NCBI GenBank assembly: GCA_032622095.1
Contig: CP136067.1
Coordinates: forward strand, 119,874,030 to 119,938,029
DNA from: Siphonodentalium dalli
Taxonomy: Eukaryota; Mollusca; Scaphopoda; Gadilida; Siphonodentaliidae
DNA: 64,000 bases
Direction: 5' to 3'
Below, one piece after another: positions 12,544 to 23,699 of the stretch. The notes below the pieces were generated by a model. That model made no database searches. It was not told where the DNA came from and saw only the letters and a list, made by a program, of their open reading frames with translations. Both the position numbers and the translations under genes were made by a program. The number at the start of each line of letters is the position of its first letter. The stretch's first letter is position 1.

Positions 12544-15500
12544 CTGGAATGAGTAAAGTAAGGTGGTAACATATACACCCGGAATGAGTAAAGTAAGGTG
12601 GTAACATATACACATGGAATGAGTAAAGTAAGGTGGTAACATATACACCTGGAATGAGTAAAGTAATGTGGTAACATATACACCTGGAATGAGTAAAGTA
12701 AGGTGGTAACATATACACCTGGAATGAGTAAAGTAAGGTGTTAACATATACACCTGGAATGAGTAAAGTAAGGTGGTAACATATACACCTGGAATGAGTA
12801 AAGTAAGGTGGTAACATATACACCTGGAATGAGTAAAGTAAGGTGGTAACATATACACCTGGAATGAGTAAAGTAAGGTGGTAACATATACACCTGGAAT
12901 GAGTAAAGTAAGGTGGTAACATATACACATGGAATGAGTAAAGTAAGGTGTTAGCATATACACCTGGAATGAGTAAAGTAAGGTGGTAACATATACACAT
13001 GGAATGAGTAAAGTAAGGTGGTAACATATACACCTGGAATGAGTAAAGTAAGGTGTTAACATATACACCTGGAATGAGTAAAGTAAGGTGGTAACATATA
13101 CACATGGAATGAGTAAAGTAAGGTGTTAACATATACACCTGGAATGAGTAAAGTAAGGTGGTAACATATACACATGGAATGAGTAAAGTAAGGTGTTAAC
13201 ATATACACCTGGAATGAGTAAAGTAAGGTGGTAACATATACACATGGAATGAGTAAAGTAAGGTGTTAACATATACACCTGGAATGAGTAAAGTAAGGTG
13301 GTAACATATACACCTGGAATGAGTAAAGTAAGGTGGTAACATATATACCTGGAATGAGTAAAGTAAGGTGGTAACATATACACCTGGAACGAGTAAAGTA
13401 AGGTGGTAACATATACACATGGAATGAGTAAAGTAAGGTGGTAACATATACACCTGGAATGAGTAAAGTAAGGTGTTAACATATCCACCTGGAATGAGTA
13501 AAGTAAGGTGGTAACATATACACCTGGAATGAGTAAAGTAAGGTGGTAACATATACACCTGGAATGAGTAAAGTAAGGTGGTAACATATACACCTGGAAT
13601 GAGTAAAGTAAGGTGGTAACATATACACCTGAAATGAGTAAAGTAAGGTGGTAACATATACACCTGGAATGAGTAAAGTAAGGTGGTAACATATACACAT
13701 GGAATGAGTAAAGTAAGTTGGTAACATATACACCTGGAATGAGTAAAGTAAGGTGGTAACATATACACCTGGAATGAGTAAAGTAAGGTGGTAACATATA
13801 CACATGGAATGAGTAAAGTAAGGTGGTAACATATACACATGTAATGAGTAAAGTAAGGTGTTAACATATACACATGGAATGAGTAAAGTAAGGTGGTAAC
13901 ATATACACCTGGAATGAGTAAAGTAAGGTGGTAACATATACACCTGGAATGAGTAAAGTAAGGTGGTAACATATACACCTGGAATGAGTAAAGTAAGGTG
14001 GTAACATATACACATGGAATGAGTAAAGTAAGGTGGTAACATATACACATGGAATGAGTAAAGTAAGGTGTTAACATATACACATGGAATGAGTAAAGTA
14101 AGGTGGTAACATATACACATGGAATGAGTAAAGTAAGGTGGTAACATATACACCTGGAATGAGTAAAGTAAGGTGGTAACATATACACATGGAATGAGTA
14201 AAGTAAGGTGGTAACATATACACCTGGAATGAGTAAAGTAAGGTGGTAACATATACACCTGGAATGAGTAAAGTAAGGTGGTAACATATACACCTGGAAT
14301 GAGTAAAGTAATGTGGTAACATATACACCTGGAATGAGTAAAGTAAGGTGGTAACATATACACCTGGAATGAGTAAAGTAAGGTGGTAACATATACACAT
14401 GGAATGAGTAAAGTAAGGTGTTAACATATACACCTGGAATGAGTAAAGTAAGGTGGTAACATATACACCTGGAATGAGTAAAGTAAGGTGTTAACATATA
14501 CACCTGGAATGAGTAAAGTAAGGTGGTAACATATACACCTGGAATGAGTAAAGTAAGGTGGTAACATATACACCTGGAATGAGTAAAGTAAGGTGGTAAC
14601 ATATACAGCTGGAATGAGTAAAGTAAGGTGGTAACATATACACATGGAATGAGTAAAGTAAGGTGGTAACATATTTCCTGGAATGAGAAAAGTAAGGTGG
14701 TAACATATACACATGGAATGAGTAAAGTAAGGTGGTAACATATACACCTGGAATGAGTAAAGTAAGGTGGTAACATATACACCTGGAATGAGTAAAGTAA
14801 GGTGGTAACATATACACCTGGAATGAGTAAAGTAAGGTGGTAACATATACACCTGGAATGAGTAAAGTAAGGTGGTAACATATACACCTGGAATGAGTAA
14901 AGTAAGGTGGTAACATATACACCTGGAATGAGTAAAGTAAGGTGTTAACATATACACCTGGAATGAGTAAAGTAAGGTGGTAACATATACACCTGGAATG
15001 AGTAAAGTAAGGTGTTAACATATACACCTGGAATGAGTAAAGTAAGGTGGTAACATATACACCTGGAATGAGTAAAGTAATGTGGTAACATATACACCTG
15101 GAATGAGTAAAGTAAGGTGGTAACATATACACCTGGAATGAGTAAAGTAAGGTGTTAACATATACACCTGGAATGAGTAAAGTAAGGTGGTAACATATAC
15201 ACCTGGAATGAGTAAAGTAAGGTGGTAACATATACACCTGGAATGAGTAAAGTAATGTGGTAACATATACACATGGAATGAGTAAAGTAAGGTGGTAACA
15301 TATACACCTGGAATGAGTAAAGTAAGGTGGTAACATATACACCTGGAATGAGTAAAGTAAGGTGTTAACATATACACCTGGAATGAGTAAAGTAAGGTGG
15401 TAACATATACACCTGGAATGAGTAAAGTAATGTGGTAACATATACACCTGGAATGAGTAAAGTAAGGTGGTAACATATACACCTGGAATGAGTAAAGTAA

Positions 15501-15946
15501 GGTGGTAACATATACACCTGGAATGAGTAAAGTAAGGTGGTAACATATACACCTGGAATGAGTAAAGTAATGTGGTAACATATACACCTGGAATGAGTAA
15601 AGTAAGGTGGTAACATATACACCTGGAATGAGTAAAGTAAGGTGGTAACATATACACATGGAATGAGTAAAGTAAGGTGGTAACATATACACCTGGAATG
15701 AGTAAAGTAAGGTGGTAACATATACACCTGGAATGAGTAAAGTAATGTGGTAACATATACACCTGGAATGAGTAAAGTAATGTGGTAACATATACACACG
15801 GAATGAGTAAAGTAAGGTGGTAACATATACACCTGGAATGAGTAAAGTAAGGTGGTAACATATACACCTGGAATGAGTAAAGTAAGGTGGTAACATATAC
15901 ACCTGGAATGAGTAAAGTAATGTGGTAACATATACACCTGGAATGA
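12518..15946 (-). repeat. 35-bp minisatellite, 98 copies, made of a splice acceptor and exon start
   Basis: The unit is 35 bp throughout except one 34-bp unit near 14671, giving 98 copies in 3429 bp. On the minus strand each unit contains TTACTTTACTCATTCCAG followed by GTGTATATGTTACCACC, that is, a pyrimidine-rich stretch, an acceptor CAG and the beginning of exon 4. Frequent variants are CCAGG to CCATG (about 21 copies, which loses the acceptor AG), GGTGG to GGTGT, and AAGG to AATG. The consensus has no stop in any minus frame, so stop-free stretches run to over 500 codons (13196-14887); three units encode a 35-residue period. These frames are a by-product of the unit sequence unless splicing enters the array. 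Confidence 0.97.
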
Positions 15947-15975
15947 GAAGAAAGAATAGTTTCAAACTATAACTC

Positions 15976-16140
15976 GTAAACATATAGAATACACTCATAG
16001 TAGCCGAGAGTACCAAAGTTTCACCACGAGTGGAATTGTGGTTTTAACCACGAGCCTTTTGGCGAGTGGTTAAAACCACAATACCACGAGTGGTGAATAT
16101 TTTATACTCGCGGCTACAATGGGTGTAATTTGTTTATGCC
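15976..16140. mobile_element. Small foldback element (copy 1)
   Basis: Outer arms read ACACTCATAGTAGCCGAGAG and, inverted, CGGCTACAATGGGTGTAATT. Inner arms CACGAGTGG.ATTGTGGTTTT pair with their inverse. The same family is at 39465-39581. Confidence 0.75.
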
Positions 16141-16148
16141 ATAATTAT

Positions 16149-17893
16149 TCACGCCCATCGGGTGTATACTGGTGGGGAAATTTTAGATCGCCGTGTGTCG
16201 CCGAATGCGCCATGTGTCTGAGGAGCTTTTATAAATAGATAATTGGTTTTTCCTTTTTCCGGTTGTGACAATTCGCAGTAGGTCCCTGTTCGCGGAGATC
16301 TATTTGCGGAGGTCCCCTGAATTCGCGGAGGTCGCCTAAAATGGTCGAAATATGTTGATTTTAATGATGGAACGGGTGCGTATATGTCAATTGATACGTA
16401 TTTTAAACAAATAACGACACAATGATCATAATAGTGGTTTGTTCTATCAATCATATCATGATCATGATTATCATAATACGGAACAAGTCTTGCGACTTTT
16501 CGTCCCAATAACATTATTTTCAATGCTTGTTTACAAATATATGTATCGTCATTCGATATTTACTTGTTAATTTACTTTAGTAAAAAGGGAAATAGTATTC
16601 AACCAACTGATAGATAGCCTGTTGTGACAATTCGCAGTAGATCCCTGTTTGCGGTGGTCTATTTGCGGAGTTCCCCGAATTCGCGGAGATCCCCTAAAAT
16701 GGTCGAAATATGTTGATTTTAATGAGGGAACGGGTGCGTATATGTCAATTGATACGTATTTTAAACAAATAACGACACGATCATGATAATGGTCGTTTGT
16801 TCTATCAATCATATCAAATTCGCTGGATTGATAGTTGCAGAATGTACTATTATGACCGCATTACTTGCTTTCAATGTTTAGATATCAACAATGGCTGGAC
16901 CACTGTTGAAGATTTTATGGTGGGAACACAATGACTCCGATTTTTTATCCGTATTTAGAGACTTCTGGTGTGGTGAATTAGAAACCTGCAGTAATAAGCC
17001 GTATTATTTTGTAATAATTTGAAGGATTAGTTGTTTTAACGGAATTCTGAGGCGGTGCATTCATGTAACCAATATATTTTACATTTTTTTTATAATTTAT
17101 ATTTATGCGTAATAATATAATCTTGAGGGCGTTACCATTTCTGCTTATGGTTTTCTTGTTATTTTTGTTCCACGAATTCAACTACTCCGCTGGTTACTTT
17201 TATGTGTATCTTCACTGAGAGACCCAAACACACGACGATATGTGGATACAAGAAAACCATAGTCAGAAATGGTAACGCCCCCAAGATCATATTATTAGCC
17301 ATAAAATATAAATTATAATATAAAATATATTGGTTACATGAATGCACCGCCTCAAAATTCCGTTAAAACAACTAATCCTTCAAATTATTACAAAAAACTA
17401 CGGCTTATTACTGCAGGTTTTTCATTCACCAAAACCAGAAAGCTTCTAAATGCGGATTAAAAATTGTGTTCCGGCCATAAAATCTTCAAGTGTGCATGGC
17501 CCAGCCATTGTTCGTACCTAAACATCGAACGCAATTAACGCGGTCATAATAGTTACACACTGCAACTATAAGACATCCAGTGAATACACACCCCACGAAA
17601 ACCCGAAATGTGTTGTCCTGCGAGATATCCCATCGCTATAGCTCAATTTGACACGGCCAGATTAGCCTTTCTACAATATCCTAAAACAATAAAGCTTCTC
17701 AAATCATGGGCATAGTCAATAGAACTTTTACGAACTTGGACATTCCAACTACAGCTTTTATCGCCTCGGGGTCGCAGTACAACTTTAACGCGTCCCAAAA
17801 TAACCGGAAAAAACAATTATCTATTTATAAAATCCCCATAGGACCACAGATTTATAAAATTTGTAGAACAGTATACACCGGTGGCGTTAATGA
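16149..17893. mobile_element. Palindromic element with long arms
   Basis: The inner arms (16831-17160 and about 17240-17569) are near-perfect inverses over some 325 bp, starting ATAGTTGCAG and ending CTGCAACTAT. Beyond them, 16149-16260 (CGGGTGTATACTG, AGATAATTGGTTTTTCC) is inverse to 17790-17893 (CAGTATACACCGGTGGCG), so the palindrome extends further. The left side carries an extra direct duplication (16261-16455 and 16620-16813). Fragments of the same family lie at 28080-28350 and 38845-39360. Non-coding. Confidence 0.75.
16261..16813 (+). repeat. Direct duplication of ~195 bp
   Basis: 16261-16455 and 16620-16813 are about 90% alike by eye, from GTTGTGACAATTCGCAGTAG to AAACAAATAACGACAC. 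They contain a short internal repeat TTCGCGGAGGTCCC in several versions. Confidence 0.85.
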
Positions 17894-17992
17894 AGCCGAT
17901 TAATGAGAAATGTCTGAATGTTTTATTGATACATCATTCCAAACGCTACACGAGCATTGAACTAATATCCTAGGACTTTGTGTTATCATAAT

Positions 17993-19011
17993 CAGGGGCG
18001 GCGGAAGCTACAAAAAGTGGGGGGGGGGGCACCATTTAAAAACAAATATACTACATGTATGAATTGAAAACTATTCCAATGTTCGCCAGCGCAAAGATTG
18101 TTTAGTATGATGTTATTCGTGGCTACCATTATGAAGGTAGAAACTAAGAAAGTGTTTAAATGATGCTACTCTTATTTTTGCAGCCAATGTGTGAAACATG
18201 ACCTATGACTTTGATACAACTTCTAAAACTTGCTCCCTTTGTCATAAATGTTATGATGACATTAGTATTCACTATACTGTATAATCCAATTCACTCCACA
18301 TACGGCAACCGTTGATATCGAAGAAACAATAATCACAAGTAACTTTGAATATTAAATAACACTATAATATATATGTACACATACACTTGCATGTACACAG
18401 TAAACTTCGTGTAGAAAATAATTATTCTAACTCTTCTTATTTCTCGGTAATAACAAATTAGCTGAGTTGATAAAAATCATAGTCAAGTTATTCCAATGAA
18501 TACTCAGCATCAACTGATATTGTATAATAGAAGTGATCTCATATCAGGAGTTTGACCACCTTGGCATGAAATTGTATACCTGCCAAGCCCCAGGTTTGCA
18601 CTTTTATTGAAGACACTCAAATTTAAACCTTTGATTTGTATGATGAATGTGATTTTAATTAGACAAGTTGCTGTGTCCAAGACATGGCTATAATGGTGCC
18701 CACAGAAGACATGAGCTCTACAAAGAACTCAAAGTCTGTAGTTAAATTCCCAGAGGGCAATTACTCAGACACAGTGTCAATACTGACCAAGGGATTAACT
18801 ATCTATCTTGCTAGCCATAGCCATAGTGGCATGACTGATAAGATTAAACACATTTGTCTACTAATGGAATGTTTTCTTGGGAATAAAAAATTATTTTCTC
18901 CAATGTATTTAGTATTGGAAGATTATGTACCCATAATTGGGGGGGGAGTGGGGGGGAGTGGGGGGGGGGGCACGTGCCCACTGTGCCCCCCCCCCGGCTC
19001 CGCCGCCCCTG
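17993..19011. mobile_element. hAT-like non-autonomous element with 8-bp TSD
   Basis: Terminal inverted repeats CAGGGGCGGCGGA and its near-inverse TCCGCCGCCCCTG bound 1019 bp. The 8 bases ATCATAAT occur immediately outside both ends (17985-17992 and 19012-19019), a perfect target-site duplication of the length typical for hAT transposons. G-runs lie just inside both ends (18021-18030 and 18941-18970). A 117-codon frame at 18684-19037 runs out through the terminal repeat and is not a transposase. Confidence 0.9.
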
Positions 19012-19550
19012 ATCATAATCATAGGTTCTACAACTGAGACGGTTTTATCAGAAGTAAGATCTATGATGTTTGCAATCATTTAGAAAGCCAGCATTTAGAA
19101 GAAGACGTCAATGAATCCAGTGTGTGTACATGTATGAGGTGATAGAGATGCAAAGAGGATATACGATGTTATGTCGTTAGAAATGGCGACATTCTATTGA
19201 AATGTTCCTATTTGAGACACAATAGAAACTTAATGATATCCAGCACTATAAAGGGGAAGCGAGTGGTGTCAAATGATGTACATTCAGGCATGCTTTTACG
19301 TCATGCCGTCAGCCTGTTGCTAAGCAATCGATCAGTCACTTGATATCCCCATGTATGTGTTTCCTAGTTCATATAACACTATTATATATAGCAAGCTATA
19401 TTTGATTGAAATGCAGGTAATTTTCCTCATATTTAATTGATATAACAGCTTTCAATTTTAAACGAATGTAACAGAAGAACTATTTTACTAACTCAGATGT
19501 AGTTCTACTATGAGTATAAACGTTTAACCCATGAAATGACGTTTGGAAAT

Positions 19551-19553
<3 letters not shown>

Positions 19554-19590
<37 letters not shown>

Positions 19591-19649
19591 AGAGAGATGG
19601 AGAGAGAGAGAGCGAGAGAGAGAAAGAGAGTGAGAGAGAGAGAGAGAGG

Positions 19650-19683
<34 letters not shown>

Positions 19684-19711
19684 CAGACAGACCGACAGAC
19701 CGACAGACATA
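19554..19711 (+). repeat. Microsatellite (GA)n then (GACA)n
   Basis: About 110 bp of GA repeats with occasional interruptions, followed by GACAGA, GACA and CCGACAGA units. Long arginine/glutamate or serine/leucine frames over it are artefacts. Confidence 0.95.
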
Positions 19712-20944
19712 CATATATTTACTCATGTTTGTCCTGTATTAACCTTATATAGACTCTTATCTACATGTATATATTGTTTAGAACACATTATCTCACTGTA
19801 GGGGGTCTAAATATTTAAATATGTTGTTTGAGATCACATTAAAATTATAGTATGGGTAACGGGTATGAATTTATATTTTGAGATGGTATGCACATGTAGA
19901 CAGTGATTTATGTTCCCAATTTTATCAACAAACTGTATTTCACACGAGGAATTAATGATGAAATAGTCATGAAAATTAATTGAATATATTTATGTAAACT
20001 TAAAAGTAATGCAAAACATAAAACTATAAAAAATATAGTCGTCCTTACTTGACAGACAACCATCTGACACAACTAAAATGTATAACTAAAATGTACGGAA
20101 CCTTTGTGGGATAAAAATATGCTTTGATTTTCTGAAAGGTTGAGGTTGCATGCCACTTATATGTGAACCAGGCTCGATATCGTGGCCAGCATTCATTGGA
20201 AGATTGTCGGGCAGATTGAAAATTGAAATATGAGCCAGTATGAGCGAAAGTTTTATTGAGATATTTATATTTAGCGGCGAAAGATGTGGTCGAAGTGATA
20301 TCTGTACAATAGATAGCTTTCCTAACTTGTTCTTTTATTAATTTTAAGTGGCAATATAATTTGGTTTTTTAAATTAATAATAAAGACATGACCTGACTCA
20401 TTGTCGTGGTCATATAGAACCTCATCGGCATAATATGGCTTTAGCCCTTTAAAACGACTATAGCCCCGTGTGTGCGACAGGCCTACTATGTAAACGGGTA
20501 ATGCAAAAGGTAAACACGACGCGACCTGATTTCCAGGTTGTCCTAAGTGACCTTTTTGGTGAAAATGAGATATTGGTATTGTTGAAAGTAGAATTTCATA
20601 GCGCTTCTAATGTTGGAAACGGGAAGTTCGTATTTTCACTTCTCGCGAAGATATCAGGCATTCTTTTCTGTCCGTTGTACTTGAAATACAATGTATGTAA
20701 CTTCCAGGTTGTCACATCTCATTTTAAACATTATAGCCTTATTTCCACTTTGAACTGGAATTAATTGAATACTATTTTAGCGACATAGGACATTGTTGAA
20801 TTGAAGATATGCTTGGAACAAAATAGAATTGTCACAATTGCATGTGATGTGTAAGCACATTATTGCATAATTATAGAACAACATGGAATTTAATTGGGTT
20901 GTTATTACTAACGTATATATTTATATAATATAAGTTATAAATTA
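19712..20944. other. no gene seen
   Basis: AT-rich intronic sequence between two hAT-like elements. A 98-codon plus-strand frame at 20468-20764 has no recognised motif and no convincing splice signals. Confidence 0.4.
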
Positions 20945-20952
20945 TCCGTACG

Positions 20953-22120
20953 CAGGGATGTGGCTAGAGGGGGGGGGGGTGTGGGGGGGGGGGTGTCTCA
21001 CCCCCCCAGCAGAGAGCTATATTTTCAATAGTTGGAAATTTCATACCTGCCACAACGAAATTTCACACCAACAATAGGTTGAAAATGTTCTTGTAGTTTG
21101 ATTATAAAACAATTTATTGGGGGAATTTATTGTTTTTCGACCAATATTTGCATATGTTCCTATTTTTGGTCAAAATTTTTGACAGAAATGGTTATCAGTT
21201 GGAAATTTTCCAACCTTAGGGGGGTGACAGGTTGGAAATTTCCAACACTTGGAAAGCTTGTGTCCTGGTCTCTCCCCCGTGGCCAGTCAAAAACTTCTAG
21301 TTAATTTAAGAAAACAATATTGTCATACAATTGGTCAACATTGTCATTGGAATTGTCATCAGTTGGAAAATTTCCAACCTAAGTGGGGGTGTAGGGTTTG
21401 AAATTTCGAACAGTAGGAAGGCTTGAGGCTAGTCTAGATGTTAGGATTTTGCGATTTTCTTGTTCAGATTTCAAAATTTTCGCACACCGGGCCGAACCAT
21501 GGTCGGCCCGGTGTGTCATTGCCCCATTCACATGGCCAATACAAAACTGCTAATTAGTTTAGCAAAACAATATTTTACTACATTTGGTCAAACTTGTAGA
21601 CATAAATGGTCATCAGTTGAAGAATTTTCCAACCTGAGGGGGAGTATGAGGTTTGAAATTTTCTTGTATAGTTGTCAAAATTTTCTCACACCGGGCCGAA
21701 CAACCATGGTCGGCCCGGTGTTTCCTGGTCTGTTGTCGGTAGCTGTGTGCATTTGTCTGGAATTAGATCACTAGTTGTTTTTTTGGGGGGGCAATTTTCA
21801 GGTTAAAATATCTTAATGTTCTCATACTGGGAAAATAGAAGCATGGCTTATGAATATATAGGAAATTAGGCCTGAGCATGAGGTACAAGGGGGGGTGTGC
21901 AAATGGAAATATGCAAAAAGTTGTGTTGGTACGATTCCGATTCAAGGGGGGGGGGGGTGCAAATGGAATTATGCAAAAAGTTGTGTCGGTGTGGTTCCGA
22001 CTCAGGGGGGGGGGTGCAAATAATGTTGTGTTGGTGTGATTGCGACTCAAGGGGGGGGGGTGCAGTTGGAAATTCCCAAGGTGGACACCCCCCAGCGGAG
22101 ACCCTCTAGCCACATTCCTG
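20953..22120. mobile_element. hAT-like element with 8-bp TSD
   Basis: Ends CAGGGATGTGGCTAGAGGG and, inverted, CAGGAATGTGGCTAGAGGG. The octamer TCCGTACG flanks both ends (20945-20952 and 22121-22128). G-runs follow the left end, and three ~65-bp units with G-runs (GGGGTGCAAATGGAA.TATGC) precede the right end (21885-22075). Inside are repeated TTGGAAATTTCCAAC phrases and two long GC palindromes (21483-21515 and 21687-21721). No transposase. A truncated relative is at 35575-36220. Confidence 0.9.
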
Positions 22121-22128
22121 TCCGTACG

Positions 22129-22727
22129 TGCCATGGGCTGGGATGACTGTAGCCCTCCCAATACATTTTGCAAGTTTGAAATTTGGGCATTTTCGGGAAA
22201 ATTACGTAAAAAGTCGGGCAATTTGTATGTTGATTCGGCTGGGAAATTGTGGTAATTTATGGATTATTTTTCATACTTCCGGCCGAAATATACACAAGTT
22301 TGCATGTATTTTAATATATGTAACAAATACAGGATACATACCACATAGTTAATCGATCTACATAATAGCGGACCCATAATACAACTTAGTTCGTCGGCAG
22401 GGGTGTGGTGAAGGTGTCCTGAATTTGGGGGATATTCCCCACTTCCCACATACGAAATTCCGATTGCACCACCAGTCATAGCTTCCCAATGTGTACCCCT
22501 CTCATGTCTCTCATGCCCCCATTTTCATTGAAATTATATGGATATTGATATCTGGTAGAGCATGCACAGTAGCATGTTATATATATACTTGTCTCCGAGA
22601 CTAGTCTTGTCGAGCGTTGCCCTTTGTGTATACCTGGGTCTAAAAAATATCCGGGAGAAATTGCTCTTTGTAGATACCTGGGACTAAAAAGATGAATCTA
22701 TACTATGGCTAACGCCCATAAATATCA
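22129..22727. other. no gene seen
   Basis: Intron 3 sequence with no recognised feature. Confidence 0.4.
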
Positions 22728-22910
22728 TATTCCACCAGTACAAAACTTGGGAACTTTTTGATGTTCTGACCCGTTCTGACGGTTGGTGAGTGTATACCTT
22801 GATGTCTGAATTTATGTTTTTTGGGCCTCATGTCGGCAAATATTTTCCAGACCCCTTGGTCATAACATCAAAAAGTTCCCAGGTTTAGTACTGGTGGGGT
22901 ATGACCTCTA
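22728..22910. repeat. Inverted repeat (MITE-like)
   Basis: CACCAGTACAAAACTTGGGAAC with AACTTTTTGATGTT pairs with AACATCAAAAAGTTCCCAGG and TACTGGTGGGGTATGA. A related arm lies at about 37885-37945. Confidence 0.65.
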
Positions 22911-22992
22911 CTGGCCTATACACTATGGAGTAGAGATTCATGGCACGATCTAGCATGGAATCATCAAATAATAAGCATCAGAATATACGTAC

Positions 22993-23259
22993 CCGCGTGC
23001 AAGGGGACACAAAACACCGGTATTATTAGAGAAAACTGTAGAAAGAAGAATTCTGCAGGGTGCATGGCGACAGCACTGAATGCGGTCGGGCTGTGGTACC
23101 GGTGGTGAGTCTTATGTACATTCCTGTATATAATCGGTATATGCAGCCCTCGGTGTATGTAGTAGGCTGTGGCCTCTGTATACAGAAAGAACACCGGGAT
23201 GCTGGCCAATAAATACAACCAGTCTCTCTCTAGTGGATAGAAATACAAAGTGTTGGCAC
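22993..23259 (-). CDS. Sterol desaturase-like gene, exon 3 (histidine boxes 1 and 2)
   Basis: The 267-nt exon lies between the acceptor TTATTTTCAG and the donor GTACGT, phase 1 on both sides. It encodes residues 122-210 of the joined product. HRGLH (157-161) and HKTHH (170-174) are the first two histidine boxes of the fatty acid hydroxylase/sterol desaturase superfamily (PF04116 type). In the family these ligands hold a di-iron centre that oxidises sterols or lipids in the endoplasmic reticulum with O2 and electrons from cytochrome b5. YYIHRGLH, the HSPTAFSAVAMHP stretch and the following hydrophobic PVFCVPLH match the layout of lathosterol oxidase (IHRGLHH, HKPHH, PTPFASHAFHP) better than C4-methyl-sterol oxidase. 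Hydrophobic segments at about 134-148 and 194-206. Substrate remains uncertain; an uncharacterised paralogue of SC5D or FAXDC2 is equally possible. Confidence 0.92.
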
Positions 23260-23316
23260 CTGAAAATAACAATAAATTAGGCTGCATTAACCCTTTACCC
23301 AACAGAACGGCCCTGT

Positions 23317-23385
23317 GCCAATGCATTCTCTTATATATGTGAGTCGACCACAGGTCGCCTCGCATATATAAGAGAATGCATTGGC
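23317..23385. repeat. 69-nt near-perfect palindrome
   Basis: GCCAATGCATTCTCTTATAT pairs with ATATAAGAGAATGCATTGGC around a centre with GTCGACC and GGTCGCC. The same palindrome recurs, whole or partial, at 32094-32160, 32186-32222, 32578-32629, 32656-32709, 33517-33583, 33611-33679, 51539-51607, 51825-51893, 52141-52209 and 52352-52420. Confidence 0.95.
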
Positions 23386-23699
23386 TTCACACATATTAAA
23401 AATGATAAAATTGTCAAAGAATGTAGAAAAATATTATAAAAATTGTTAAAAAATGTTAGAAAAAATTATAAAATTGTTAAAGAATGTAGGCCAATGCATT
23501 CTCTTATATATAGTCAGGAGGCAGGTCAGATAAATGATGGCTAGAACAATTTTTGCTAAACATTTTTAGTACCATACGCCAACAATATTAATAATGTGCT
23601 ATGGGATACCCGGATAAATAAAATCATTGTTGGCAATTTTCTAGTTACCTCTGTCAAGGTCAAAGGTCAAGTTCAAATTAGATATGCCAAATTTGCATA

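Noticed and set aside
12518-15946. CRISPR-like array
   Set aside because: The units are contiguous with no unique spacers, the organism is a eukaryote, and no cas genes are present.
12398-16016. Long minus-strand frames (up to about 560 codons) as a repetitive membrane protein gene
   Set aside because: They are the three translations of one 35-bp tandem repeat with no stop in any minus frame. Only the last 26 nt belong to a supported exon.
18684-19037. 117-codon plus-strand frame as a gene
   Set aside because: It lies inside a hAT-like element and its Gly/Pro-rich end is the terminal G/C-run. No transposase motif is seen.
19480-19752. Ser/Leu- or Arg/Glu-rich small proteins
   Set aside because: They are translations of a GA/GACA microsatellite.
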